A DNA stretch of 64,000 nucleotides from VRUE01 sp963712595. GTDB taxonomy: Bacteria; Actinomycetota; Thermoleophilia; Solirubrobacterales; 70-9. Below are positions 56,622-64,000 of the stretch, piece by piece. Position 1 is the first letter of the stretch. Each line of letters begins with the position of its first letter. A program made the position numbers and the translations under genes. The notes below the pieces were generated by a model that saw nothing but the letters and a program-made list of their open reading frames with translations, was not told where the DNA came from and made no database searches. The stretch lies in assembly GCA_963712595.1 (NCBI GenBank), contig CAVQIM010000003.1, positions 248,001-312,000 of the forward strand. Direction: 5' to 3'.

Positions 56622-58116
56622 CCTGCCGCATCGAGGGGAAGAGGATCACGTCGCGCAGGTTCTCGGCGCCGGCGAGGATCATCGTCAGTCGATCGATGCC
56701 GATGCCCGAGCCGCCCGCGGGCAACGAACCGTATTCGAGCGCCCGCACGAACTCGTCGTCGCTTGGATAGGGCGCCTCCTCGCTCTCGGGATGCCGGCGC
56801 TGGCGCTGGCGCACGAAGTTCTCACGCTGCATATCCGCGTCGTTCGTGTCGGTGCCGCCGCCGATGATCTCCATCCCGTCGACGACCCCGTCGAACGCCT
56901 CGCCCAGCAGCTCAGGGTGCTCGGGCACCGGCTTCACGGTCGGCCAGAGTTCGCGCGGCAGGTCGACGAGGAAGGTGGGCTGGACCAGCTTCGGCTCGAT
57001 CAGCTTGGCCTGGATCTCGTCGACGATCCAGGCCCAGTCCGCCCCCGGGTCGACGTCGTCGTCTAGCAGCTCGACCAGCTCGTCGCGGCTGGCGGTGAGG
57101 ATGTCGACGTCGGTCTCCTCGCGGATCGCGTCGCGCAGGGTGATTCGCTTCCACGGGGCCTTGAAGTCGATCGTGCGACCGTCGCGCTCGACCACCGTCG
57201 TTCCCAGCACCTGCTCGACCACGGTCGAGAGCATCTGCTCGGCGAAGGCCATCACACCCTCGTAGCCGGCGCAGCTGAGGAACCACTCGAGCATCGTGAA
57301 CTCGGGGTTGTGTTTGGGCGAGATGCCCTCGTTGCGGAAGAACCTGCTCAGCTCGTAGACGTTCTCGAAGCCGCCGACGATCGCCCGCTTCAGGTAGAGC
57401 TCGGTCGCGGTGCGCAGGAAGAGTTCGCGGTTGAGCGCATGGTGGTGGGTGTTGAACGGGCGAGCCGCGGCGCCGCCGGCGAGGGTCTGCAGGATCGGCG
57501 TTTCGACTTCGACGAAGTCGCGCTCGTTCAGGTAGTTGCGGATCGCCGCGACCAGCTTCGCTCGCATCGCGAAGATTTCACGCGAGTCCTCGTTGGCCAT
57601 CAGGTCGAGCTCCCGCTGGCGGTAGCGGACCTCGGGGTCGGAGATGCCGTGGAAGAGGTCGGGGGGGTCGCGCAGCGCCTTGGCCAGCATCGTGCACTCA
57701 CCCACCGCCAGGGCAAGCTGCCCGCGCTTGGTCACGTAGAGGTCGCCCTCGACTCCGACAGCGTCGCCGATGTCGAGATCGTCGATGCGGCCGAATGCCT
57801 CCTCGCCGAGAGCGTCGACGCGCGCGTATGCCTGGATCGTCCCGGTCAGGTCGCGGATGTCGAGGAAGATCGTCTTGCCGTGGCCGCGGCGGCCGACCAC
57901 GCGACCGGCGATCCGGTAGCGAAACTCGTCGTGCTCGCCCTCGCCGAGTTGCTCAGGGTCGTGCGCAGCGAGAACCGTGGCGATCTTGTCCCGATTTGGA
58001 AAGCCGCGCCGCGGAAAGGGATCGATGCCTTCGGAACGCAGCCGCTCCAGCTTCTCCCGCCGAACGCTTTCGGTGGAGCCCTGCGAGGGCTCGGCCCTCG
58101 AGGGGACGCCGCTCAT
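56617..58116 (-). CDS. lysS: Lysyl-tRNA synthetase, class II
   Basis: A 499-residue enzyme charging tRNA-Lys. The OB-fold anticodon domain (about 55-160) contains IAGRVVGRRGHGKTIFLDIRD. The catalytic domain has motif 1 in FVEVETPILQTLAGGAAARPF, motif 2 RFFRNEGISPKHNPEFTMLEWF and motif 3 GGSGIGIDRLTMIL. The length is normal. ATG 58116 is used (GTG 58119 is one codon earlier), with GGAAGG upstream. It is downstream of prmC on the same strand. Confidence 0.96.
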   Translation of the reverse strand: MSGVPSRAEPSQGSTESVRREKLERLRSEGIDPFPRRGFPNRDKIATVLAAHDPEQLGEGEHDEFRYRIAGRVVGRRGHGKTIFLDIRDLTGTIQAYARVDALGEEAFGRIDDLDIGDAVGVEGDLYVTKRGQLALAVGECTMLAKALRDPPDLFHGISDPEVRYRQRELDLMANEDSREIFAMRAKLVAAIRNYLNERDFVEVETPILQTLAGGAAARPFNTHHHALNRELFLRTATELYLKRAIVGGFENVYELSRFFRNEGISPKHNPEFTMLEWFLSCAGYEGVMAFAEQMLSTVVEQVLGTTVVERDGRTIDFKAPWKRITLRDAIREETDVDILTASRDELVELLDDDVDPGADWAWIVDEIQAKLIEPKLVQPTFLVDLPRELWPTVKPVPEHPELLGEAFDGVVDGMEIIGGGTDTNDADMQRENFVRQRQRRHPESEEAPYPSDDEFVRALEYGSLPAGGSGIGIDRLTMILAGAENLRDVILFPSMRQA

Positions 58117-58180
58117 CACACAGCCTTCCGCTTCGCTCCCGGCGCGAAGAACCAGATATGCACGCTTGGTCGCTCCGCGA

Positions 58181-58987
58181 TCACGGGGCCAGGCCGACAG
58201 TCACCCGCTCGTCGCCGCGGTAATCGGTCCGAGTCTCGGCCTCGCGCAGAAGCTCCCGCATCGCGGGGCCGTGATGAGTGTCGTGCTCGAGTGCCAACCG
58301 CCAACCGCTCGGCGCTTCTGAGATCAACCCGCGGATCACCCCGAGCCCGTCCTCCCCACTCCCCGCCTGAACGGCGATCTCCGGCTCGCGCAGGATCTCG
58401 GGCGAGCGCTCGCCGATGGTGCCGGTCGTGATGTAGGGAAGGTTGGCGATCAGCAGGTCGACGCCGTCGACGGACTCCGGAATTCCCGCGGCCACGATCA
58501 CCTCCAGCTCGATGCCGAGGCGCTCGGCGTTCTCACGCGCTTTCTCGGCCGCTTCAGGCGAAAGGTCGGAGGCGGTGACGCACAGGTCCGGCCGCTCGCT
58601 CAGCAGGGCCAGGGCGATCGCCCCGGAGCCGGTGCCGACCTCGTGGACGCGAGCGCCGTCGGGCAGCTCGACGCCGACGGCGACCAGCAGCTCGGTCTCG
58701 CGGCGCGGGATCAGCACCCTCTCGTCGACGCCGATCTCGATCTGGCGGAAGCTGCAGCTGCCAAGGATGTACTCGAGCGGCTCGCGTTCGCTGCGCCGCG
58801 AGACCAACCGTTCGATTTCTGCTTTCACCTCGGGTGAGACCGGCGTGTCACCATCGAGCGCGAGGTCGTCGACGCTGATCGCCAGCGCTTTCGCCACCAA
58901 CACCCTCGCGTCGGCCTCGGGCTCCTCGCACCCGGCGGCGCCAATCGATTCGGCTGCCTGCTTGACCATCTCGCCGGCGTTGGCCAT
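58181..58987 (-). CDS. prmC: Release factor glutamine methyltransferase, PrmC-like with NLPY motif
   Basis: A 268-residue SAM-dependent methyltransferase: an N-terminal helical region (about 1-75) ending with REPLEYILGSCSFRQIEI, VLIPRRETELLV and motif I VHEVGTGSGAIALALL. The substrate motif reads LLIANLPYITTG, that is NLPY in place of the usual NPPY that holds the Gln of release factors. Otherwise the fold matches PrmC/HemK. ATG 58987 follows AAGGAGG; a longer start at 59017 is unlikely. Confidence 0.85.
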   Translation of the reverse strand: MANAGEMVKQAAESIGAAGCEEPEADARVLVAKALAISVDDLALDGDTPVSPEVKAEIERLVSRRSEREPLEYILGSCSFRQIEIGVDERVLIPRRETELLVAVGVELPDGARVHEVGTGSGAIALALLSERPDLCVTASDLSPEAAEKARENAERLGIELEVIVAAGIPESVDGVDLLIANLPYITTGTIGERSPEILREPEIAVQAGSGEDGLGVIRGLISEAPSGWRLALEHDTHHGPAMRELLREAETRTDYRGDERVTVGLAP

Positions 58988-59019
58988 CACCGATCCTCCT
59001 TCGTTTAGGACTTCCACGG

Positions 59020-59811
59020 TTAGAACCCCGCTACGGGCACGATCGGATCGGTGGAAGCCACGCGCGACAGGCTACCGTGTCGCTGCCGCACGACGGCGAT
59101 CCACACCGTCCCGATCAGCACCATCGCGAGGCTCTCCAGCTGTGCGGTCGTGAGCCCGACCGCGACGTCGTCGTTGCGGCGGACGAACTCGACCAGGAAG
59201 CGCTCGGCCCCGGCGTAGACGAGGTAGATCGCAAAGAGCACACCGGCCCGGAAGCGGTCGCGGAGCTGCCAGAGAACCCAAGCGCCGAGGCCCATCGCCA
59301 GGGTCTCGTAGATCGGCGTCGGGTGAACGGTGCGATCGGTGGGGACGGTCCCGTCCGGGTAGGACATCGCCCAGGGCCCGTTCCACGGCTTGCCGTAGTC
59401 GCCGTCGCCGGAGAGCTGGCAGCCGCAGCGCCCGATCGCATAGCCCAGGGCAAGCGCCGGCGCGGCGAGGTCGAGCAGGGTGAAGCCGAGGAAGTCGCGG
59501 TACCGGGCCCAGGCGAGGACCGCGAGGGCGCCGCCGATCGCACCGCCGTACCAGACCAGGCCCGAGCCCGAGAAGAGGTTGCCGATCAGGTCGTCCTTGA
59601 CGCTGTCGTAGTTCTGAATCACGAAGTAGACGCGGGAACCGACGATGCCTCCGAGCAGCGCCGAGAAGCCCATCTCATATGCCCAGTCGACCGGCCTGCC
59701 GATCTCCTTCAGGCGCTTTGCGATCAGCGCCCCGGCGGCGAGAAAGGCCAGCGCGAACATCAGGCCGAAGGTCTGCAGGGTGATCGGGCCGATGTGAAGC
59801 TCGGGGTACAC
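59020..59811 (-). CDS. lgt: Prolipoprotein diacylglyceryl transferase
   Basis: A 263-residue membrane enzyme that attaches diacylglycerol to lipobox cysteines. It has seven predicted helices and the signature GYAIGRCGCQLSGDGDYGKPW, where Lgt normally has GRIGNF. HPTPIYE is the conserved loop and FLVEFVRRND the C-terminal Glu-containing motif. The N-terminal MYPELHIGPITLQTFGLMFALAF is standard. GTG 59811 starts 5 bases after the argF stop, so it is in the same operon. It would process PotD seen here. Confidence 0.92.
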   Translation of the reverse strand: MYPELHIGPITLQTFGLMFALAFLAAGALIAKRLKEIGRPVDWAYEMGFSALLGGIVGSRVYFVIQNYDSVKDDLIGNLFSGSGLVWYGGAIGGALAVLAWARYRDFLGFTLLDLAAPALALGYAIGRCGCQLSGDGDYGKPWNGPWAMSYPDGTVPTDRTVHPTPIYETLAMGLGAWVLWQLRDRFRAGVLFAIYLVYAGAERFLVEFVRRNDDVAVGLTTAQLESLAMVLIGTVWIAVVRQRHGSLSRVASTDPIVPVAGF

Positions 59812-59816
59812 GTCGA

Positions 59817-60701
59817 TCAGGAGCCGAGCAACATCTCCAGCAGCGCCTTCTGGGTGTGGAGGCGGTTCTCCGCCTGGTCCCAGACGGCGGAGCGCGCGCC
59901 GTAGAGAACCTCCGCCGTGATCTCCTCCCCCGGGTGCGCCGGCAGGCAGTGCAGGACGATGGCACCGTCGTTGGCGGCGCCGAGCAGGTCGGCGTCGACG
60001 CGGAACGGGGCCAGGTCGGCGCGGCGGCGCTCGGCCTCCGCCTCGTCGCCCATGCTCACCCAGACGTCGGTGTAGATCGCGTCGGCGCCGGCCGCGGCCG
60101 CACGGGGATCGTCGGTCAGCTTCGCTCCGTGGTCCTGCTCGAGCTGGTAGCCCGGGGGCGCCGCGATGACCACGTCCACCCCCGCCAGCTCGCCGGCAAT
60201 CGCGAGTGAGCGGGCGACGTTGTTGCCGTCGCCGACGTAGGCGAGCCGCTGCCCCAGGAGGTCGCCGCCACGCTCGCGCATCGTGAGCAGGTCAGCCAGC
60301 GCCTGGCAAGGATGATGCAGCGGGGTGAGGGCGTTGACCACCGGGACCTCGGCCGCGGCGGCGAGCTCGGCTACGGCCTCGTGGGAGCCGGAGCGGATCA
60401 CGATTGCGTCGACGTAGCGCGAGAGGACCCGAGCGGTGTCACCGATCGACTCGCCGCGGGAGGCCTGCATTTCGTCGCCCCGCAGCACGATCGGCGTCGC
60501 GCCGAGCTCGGCCACGCCCACCTCGAAGGAGATCCGCGTCCGCGTCGAGGGCTTCTGGAAGACCAGAGCGATGCTGCGACCGGCCAGCGCCTCGGCGCCG
60601 AGGCGCTCACCCCGCCCTGCCTTCAGCGCCGCCGCTCGGTCGAGCAGCTTGCCTAGCTCGAAGGCGCCGAGCTCTTCGCCTGTGAGGAAATGACGCGTCA
60701 A
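59817..60701 (-). CDS. argF: Ornithine carbamoyltransferase
   Basis: A 294-residue enzyme forming citrulline. It has the carbamoyl-phosphate site FQKPSTRTRISFEVG (STRTR), HPCQALADLLT, YVGDGNNVARSL (ornithine loop) and the C-terminal HCLPAHPGEEI. Slightly short for OTCases (usually 305-335). TTG 60701 is the likely start (TRHFLTGEEL); no ribosome-binding site is seen, and the start region overlaps the divergent nuclease gene. Confidence 0.92.
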   Translation of the reverse strand: MTRHFLTGEELGAFELGKLLDRAAALKAGRGERLGAEALAGRSIALVFQKPSTRTRISFEVGVAELGATPIVLRGDEMQASRGESIGDTARVLSRYVDAIVIRSGSHEAVAELAAAAEVPVVNALTPLHHPCQALADLLTMRERGGDLLGQRLAYVGDGNNVARSLAIAGELAGVDVVIAAPPGYQLEQDHGAKLTDDPRAAAAGADAIYTDVWVSMGDEAEAERRRADLAPFRVDADLLGAANDGAIVLHCLPAHPGEEITAEVLYGARSAVWDQAENRLHTQKALLEMLLGS

Positions 60702-61547
60702 GCAGCGGATACTACGGCGGTGGAATTCACCGCCGTCAGCTGGAACCTCTTCCACGGCCGCGACTTTCCCCCCGACCCCCGGCTCTTCACCTGGCGCTCG
60801 CGCCTGCTGCGAGTCAGCGAGCGCAATGCGACGCACGTACAGGTCAACCGTGACCTCAGCGATGGGTTCGGCGCGATGCTCGCCGGCGCCGGGTGGGACG
60901 TCGCGCTTCTGCAGGAGTGCCCGCCTCGCTTCTCCGAGTCGCTCGCCCATGCCTGCGCCGCCGAGTCGCACCGCGCCCTCACGTCGCGGAACGGACTCGG
61001 CTTCCTGCGCGGCTTCGCCGCCCGCCTCAACCCCGACCTGATCGCCTCCGGGGAGGGCGGCGCGAACCTGACCCTGGTGCGCGCAGGCGGCCCGCTCGGG
61101 AAAATCGTCGAGCGACGCCCAGCTGCGATTCACGAGGGCAGGCCCGAGCGCCGCGCGATGGCGTTCACCCGCACCGCCTCGGGCGTCTGCGTCGCCAACC
61201 TGCACGCGACCAACGACCGGCCCGCTCTCGCCGCCGAGGACGTGCTGCGGGCGGCGCGGGCGGCGGACGAGTGGGCCGGGGAAGCGCCGCTGCTCTTTGG
61301 CGGCGACCTCAACCTGCGCCCCGGGGATGACCCCGGCCTCTTCGCGGAGCTGCGGGCGGGCTTCGGCCTCACGGGGACGACTGGCCCCCGCGCGATCGAT
61401 CACCTGCTGGTGCGGGGGCTGGAGATCGTCCACCCGCCATCGCCCTGGCCACCCGAGCGGCGCGAGCTGTGCCACGAAGGCCTCGCTCTGCGCCTATCCG
61501 ACCACGCTCCGGTCGAGGCGAGCTTTGCGACCCCGGCAACCGGGTAG
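60690..61547 (+). CDS. Endonuclease/exonuclease/phosphatase-family protein
   Basis: A 285-residue EEP-fold protein: FTAVSWNLFHGRDFPP, DVALLQECPP (catalytic Glu), VANLHATNDRPA, LLFGGDLNLRPGDDP (Asp-Asn pair) and LRLSDHAPVEASF (catalytic Asp-His). The metal-dependent site is complete, so it hydrolyses phosphoester bonds in nucleic acid, lipid or sugar phosphates. ATG 60690 overlaps argF by 12 bases; GTG 60720 gives a protein starting at the fold boundary and is equally plausible. Confidence 0.83.
   Translation: MTRQAADTTAVEFTAVSWNLFHGRDFPPDPRLFTWRSRLLRVSERNATHVQVNRDLSDGFGAMLAGAGWDVALLQECPPRFSESLAHACAAESHRALTSRNGLGFLRGFAARLNPDLIASGEGGANLTLVRAGGPLGKIVERRPAAIHEGRPERRAMAFTRTASGVCVANLHATNDRPALAAEDVLRAARAADEWAGEAPLLFGGDLNLRPGDDPGLFAELRAGFGLTGTTGPRAIDHLLVRGLEIVHPPSPWPPERRELCHEGLALRLSDHAPVEASFATPATG
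60714..60736. promoter_or_regulatory. 23-bp palindrome between overlapping divergent starts
   Basis: ACGGCGGTG (60714-60722) and CACCGCCGT (60728-60736) are perfect arms around GAATT. It lies directly upstream of argF and at the start of the nuclease gene, a natural site for a repressor of both. The half-sites do not resemble ArgR boxes. Confidence 0.35.
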
Positions 61548-61599
61548 GGCACGCGGATGAGATAGTCAGTCCACACCGCGCGACGATCAGGAGGCGAGC

Positions 61600-62043
61600 A
61601 TGGCCGCGAAAAAAGAGACCACGGCGAAAAAAGCCAAGAAAACGAAAGCTGCAGCGAGCACCAAAAAGACCAAAGCCCGCAAACCCGCCGCGAAAAAAGC
61701 GAAAGCGTCGAAAAAATCCAGCACGCGGAACAGCAGCCGGACGATTGGGCTCGACAAGAGCGTCGAGCAGTTTCGCGAGAGCCTCGAGCGCAACGTCACG
61801 CTCAGCCGCGACCGCTTGCAGGAGGTCGTCGACGACGCGGTGAAACGCGGCCGGATGACCCGCGGCGATGCCGAGAAGATGCTCTCGGACCTGGTCAAGA
61901 AGGGGCGCAGGCAGACCGACTCGCTGCTGAAGGAGCTGGAACGGCTGATCCAGCAGGCGCGGCGCGAGGTCGGCGGCAGGGCCGAGCCGGTGCGCAAACA
62001 GGCGACCCAGGCCGCGCGGCGCGCACGAAAGAAACTGGGTTAG
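61600..62043 (+). CDS. Histone H1-like Lys/Ala-rich protein with coiled-coil C-terminal domain
   Basis: A 147-residue basic protein. Residues about 3-48 are repeats of AKK/TKK type rich in Lys and Ala, as in histone H1-like and mycobacterial HupB tails. Residues about 50-125 form an amphipathic helix region, LQEVVDDAVKRGRMTRGDAEKMLSDLVKKG and TDSLLKELERLIQQAR, resembling phasin/PhaF-type or poly-granule-associated domains. A second basic tail follows. It probably binds DNA; GGAGGCGAG-like Shine-Dalgarno before the ATG. The unusual order (basic tail first) is notable. Confidence 0.8.
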   Translation: MAAKKETTAKKAKKTKAAASTKKTKARKPAAKKAKASKKSSTRNSSRTIGLDKSVEQFRESLERNVTLSRDRLQEVVDDAVKRGRMTRGDAEKMLSDLVKKGRRQTDSLLKELERLIQQARREVGGRAEPVRKQATQAARRARKKLG

Positions 62044-62050
62044 GGACCGG

Positions 62051-63394
62051 ATGGAGCAGGCCACCAGCGAGACGCCGGCGGTCCGCCGGCGGCGGGGCGA
62101 ATTGCTGGAGGTCGAGATCGACTCGCTCGCCTTCGGCGGGCGCGGCGTCGCGCGCTGCGACGGCCTGGTCGTCTTCGTCGCCGGCGCCCTGCCGGGCGAC
62201 CGGGTGCGAGCGGAGATCACCAAGGCAAAGCGCCGCTTCGCCGAGGCGCGCACGGTCGAGCTTCTGCACGCTGGTGCCGACCGCATCGCCGACCGTTGCA
62301 TCCACGGCGGCGAGCCCTGCCCGGGAGCGCCCTGGCAGGGCCTTCCCTACGAGCGCCAGCTGATCCAGAAGCGCGAGCAGGTCGACGAGGCGCTGCGACG
62401 CATCGGCGGCCTCGACGGCTTCGAGCTGGAGGAGATCGAGCCGGCGATCGAGCAGTGGCGCTACCGCAACAAGCTCGAGTATTCCTTCGGCGAGCGCGAC
62501 GGCGAGCCGATCCTCGGCTTCCACGCCCGCGGGCGCTGGGACCTGATCGTCGACGTCGAGGACTGCCACCTCGCGTCCGAGCGCGGCAATGCAGCGCGCA
62601 ACGCGGTTCGCGATTGGGCGCGATTGGAGGCCGTCCCCGCCTACGATGCCCGCGCTGGGGAGGGTGTCCTGCGAAACCTGATCGTGCGCGAGGGCTGGCG
62701 CACGGGACAGATCCAGACCCGCCTCGTCACCGCGGCGGCTGGCTTTCCCAAACCGCCGGTCGACCTGCACACCGCGATCGAGGGCGACTCGGGCGGCACC
62801 GACGGGCCGACCGGCGTGCTCGGCGAGGAGCGCCTGCGCGAGGAGCTCTGCGGCCTGCGGCTGGAGATGTCGCACGGCGCCTTCTTCCAGACCAACACCG
62901 AGATGGCGGAGCGCCTCTACGCGATCGCCGCCGAGTACGCCGGGCTGAGCGGCGCAGAGCGGGTCTTCGACCTCTACTGCGGGATCGGCACGATCGGGCT
63001 GACGATGGCGTCGCGGGCCGCCGAGATCTGGGGGGTCGAGATCGTCCCCGAGGCGATCGCCGACGCCGAGCGCAACGCCGAGCAGAACCGAATCGAGAAC
63101 GCCCACTTCCTCGCCGGCAGCGCCCGCACCGGCGTCCGCCCACTGATCGAGCAGGCGGGCAAGCCCGACGTCGTCGTCATCGACCCGCCCCGCGCCGGCC
63201 TCTCGCAGAAGATCGTCCGCCGGGTGCTCGAGTGCGAGGCGAAGCGGATCGTCTACGTCTCCTGCAACCCGACCACGTTGGCCCCGAACGCCGCCCAGAT
63301 GGTCGAGGCCGGCTACACCCTGCGCCGAGTAAAGCCGGTCGACATGTTCCCCCAGACACCCCACATCGAGTGCGTGGCACTGCTGGAGAAGTAG
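62051..63394 (+). CDS. RNA uridine-5-methyltransferase, RumA/TrmA family
   Basis: A 447-residue enzyme with an N-terminal TRAM domain (about 15-75, LLEVEIDSLAFGGRGVARCDGLVVFVAGALPGDRV), the central domain (about 80-280; YRNKLEYSFGE) and a SAM-binding C-terminus with FFQTNTEMAERLY, VFDLYCGIGTIGL and the catalytic cysteine in KRIVYVSCNPTTLAPN. Cys ligands for an iron-sulfur cluster are not clear. It methylates U in 23S rRNA or tRNA. It lies 7 bases after the histone-like gene. Confidence 0.9.
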   Translation: MEQATSETPAVRRRRGELLEVEIDSLAFGGRGVARCDGLVVFVAGALPGDRVRAEITKAKRRFAEARTVELLHAGADRIADRCIHGGEPCPGAPWQGLPYERQLIQKREQVDEALRRIGGLDGFELEEIEPAIEQWRYRNKLEYSFGERDGEPILGFHARGRWDLIVDVEDCHLASERGNAARNAVRDWARLEAVPAYDARAGEGVLRNLIVREGWRTGQIQTRLVTAAAGFPKPPVDLHTAIEGDSGGTDGPTGVLGEERLREELCGLRLEMSHGAFFQTNTEMAERLYAIAAEYAGLSGAERVFDLYCGIGTIGLTMASRAAEIWGVEIVPEAIADAERNAEQNRIENAHFLAGSARTGVRPLIEQAGKPDVVVIDPPRAGLSQKIVRRVLECEAKRIVYVSCNPTTLAPNAAQMVEAGYTLRRVKPVDMFPQTPHIECVALLEK

Positions 63395-63403
63395 GTCGAG
63401 GCG

Positions 63404-63757
63404 CTAGAGCTGCGTCGCAATCAAGGTGCAGATGCCGGCAAAACCAGCCAAGATCGCACCGGTCATCGCGATGGCCCCATAGGCGATTGCGCGCTGAACG
63501 TCATCGATGCGCTGGGTCATTTTCCCCATCTCCCCTCGCACGCCGTTGATCTCGCCCCGCACGCCGTTGATCTCTCCTCGCACGCCGCCTATCTCGGCGC
63601 GCACAGCAGCGAATTCATTCCTCATCTCCAGGCGAAAGCCCTGCACTTCGGTTTCGACTCGGTCGAAGCGTTGGTCCACCTGCACGAAGCCGCGGTCCAC
63701 TTTGCCGCTGAGGTCGTCGAGCCGCCCGTCTGTCCATTCCTGAGCCATCGCCTCCAT
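63404..63757 (-). CDS. Coiled-coil protein with C-terminal membrane helix
   Basis: A 117-residue protein. Residues about 10-85 form a coiled coil whose core consists of near-identical heptads (IGGVRGE, INGVRGE, INGVRGE), encoded by a 21-bp tandem repeat. A C-terminal helix (about 93-114, AYGAIAMTGAILAGFAGICTLI) anchors it. It resembles small DUF1640-like membrane coiled-coil proteins. M4 (63748) is an alternative start. Convergent with the RNA methyltransferase. Confidence 0.7.
   Translation of the reverse strand: MEAMAQEWTDGRLDDLSGKVDRGFVQVDQRFDRVETEVQGFRLEMRNEFAAVRAEIGGVRGEINGVRGEINGVRGEMGKMTQRIDDVQRAIAYGAIAMTGAILAGFAGICTLIATQL
63537..63599. repeat. 21-bp tandem repeat, three units
   Basis: Units 63537-63557, 63558-63578 and 63579-63599 each begin CGCACGCCG and end with about TCTCG/CC. 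Each encodes one heptad of the coiled coil on the minus strand. The first two units differ at only three positions. A weaker fourth unit follows from 63600. Confidence 0.75.
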
Positions 63758-63855
63758 GATGCCAGGCTAACCTGAAATGTGTTGTCTGTGGTTGGGCTGG
63801 CATTAGAGAAGCGTCACGGCTTTCGCACAACACTCAGGCAATAGGCTTCCTCGCC

Positions 63856-64000
63856 GTGAGCGACGGGAAAACCAGGGGCTTCGGAGTAGCCGCCGGGCTC
63901 GATCCCGATGTTGCCCGACCCCTTTCCGAGCGCTGCTCGGCGCTCGGCTACAGCTCGATGTGGTCGAACGACCATCCCGGCGCCAAAGGCCTGGAGACGC
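63856..64000 (+). CDS. Luciferase-like (LLM class) oxidoreductase, N-terminal fragment
   Basis: The gene runs off the window after 48 codons. GTG 63856 opens SDGKTRGFGVAAGLDPDVARPLSERCSALGYSSMWSNDHPGAKGLET, which fits the first strand and helix of F420- or FMN-dependent LLM proteins (GY-x2-xWxNDH). The substrate cannot be judged from the fragment. Confidence 0.7.
   Translation, partial: MSDGKTRGFGVAAGLDPDVARPLSERCSALGYSSMWSNDHPGAKGLET

Noticed and set aside
1..64000. CRISPR array, rRNA operon, transposase or phage genes
   Set aside because: None found: no regularly spaced direct repeats, no rRNA sequence, no transposase or structural phage proteins.

Overview
This window comes from a high-GC (roughly two-thirds G+C) chromosome. 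The Gram-positive actinobacterial character is suggested by HtaA-domain haem proteins, a PucR-type regulator, an actinobacterial-style sulfite reductase, dodecin, DUF2236/MpaB, frequent GTG/TTG starts and dense ATGA/GTGA/TTGA gene overlaps. The gene mix is most like deep-branching Actinobacteria such as Thermoleophilia (Solirubrobacterales); that placement is an inference. I see no rRNA, CRISPR array, insertion sequence or prophage. Two tRNA genes (Asp, Val) are present. No gene-free stretch exceeds 300 bases.

Layout. 1-8281 (+): the end of a PHP phosphoesterase, then an iron/haem locus. It holds a DUF2470 protein, an IsdG/HmoA-like monooxygenase, a HmuTUV-type ABC importer, two secreted HtaA-domain proteins, a membrane-anchored PKD protein, a MotA/TolQ/ExbB-family proton channel and a DUF2149 protein. 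Five copies of a 14-bp operator (consensus TTAGGGnnmCYTAA) sit before or inside this locus. 8504-12728 (-): assimilatory sulfate reduction (sulfite reductase, CysH, Sat, CysC). 12776-14287: rhodanese, dodecin, a small protein and a VapBC-type toxin-antitoxin pair. 14284-15993: a secreted RTX-repeat protein. 16158-31060: a polyamine/omega-amino-acid catabolic island with aminobutyraldehyde dehydrogenase, alanine dehydrogenase, PucR regulator, class III aminotransferase, APC permease, UspA, PotABCD-type importer, MmsA-like dehydrogenase and FAD amine oxidase. 31186-39150: enolase-superfamily protein, ferritin, two tandem S51 peptidases, an ECF sigma factor, a methyltransferase, an OafA-like acyltransferase, a small membrane protein and a VOC protein. 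39366-43028: secreted wall or surface enzymes. 43082-47059: a lipid-modification cassette (FAD oxidoreductase, DUF1365, CFA-type methyltransferase, hydrolase). 47104-51874: MBL hydrolase, secreted protein, FHA-HTH protein, FtsH-like protease, DUF2236. 51944-55204 (-): four tandem paralogues of an unrecognised secreted protein. 55438-64000: SDR, LysRS, PrmC, Lgt, ArgF, an EEP nuclease, a histone-like protein, an RNA uridine methyltransferase, a coiled-coil membrane protein and the start of a luciferase-like oxidoreductase.

How the genes work together. The iron locus could capture haem outside the cell (HtaA proteins), import it (ABC transporter) and degrade it (monooxygenase). The ExbB/DUF2149 pair suggests proton-motive energisation of a step in haem capture, which is unexpected in a monoderm. 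In the polyamine island, aminotransferase plus alanine dehydrogenase would recycle the pyruvate acceptor, and the two aldehyde dehydrogenases would take aminoaldehydes and malonate semialdehyde onward.

A separate theme is a set of large nested inverted repeats between genes (8396-8486, 15991-16167, 31076-31170, 32246-32353, 38080-38318, 56516-56621). Several contain the neighbouring stop codons in their outer arms. They share internal cores between loci while their outer arms are unique. One pair shows two compensatory stem changes.
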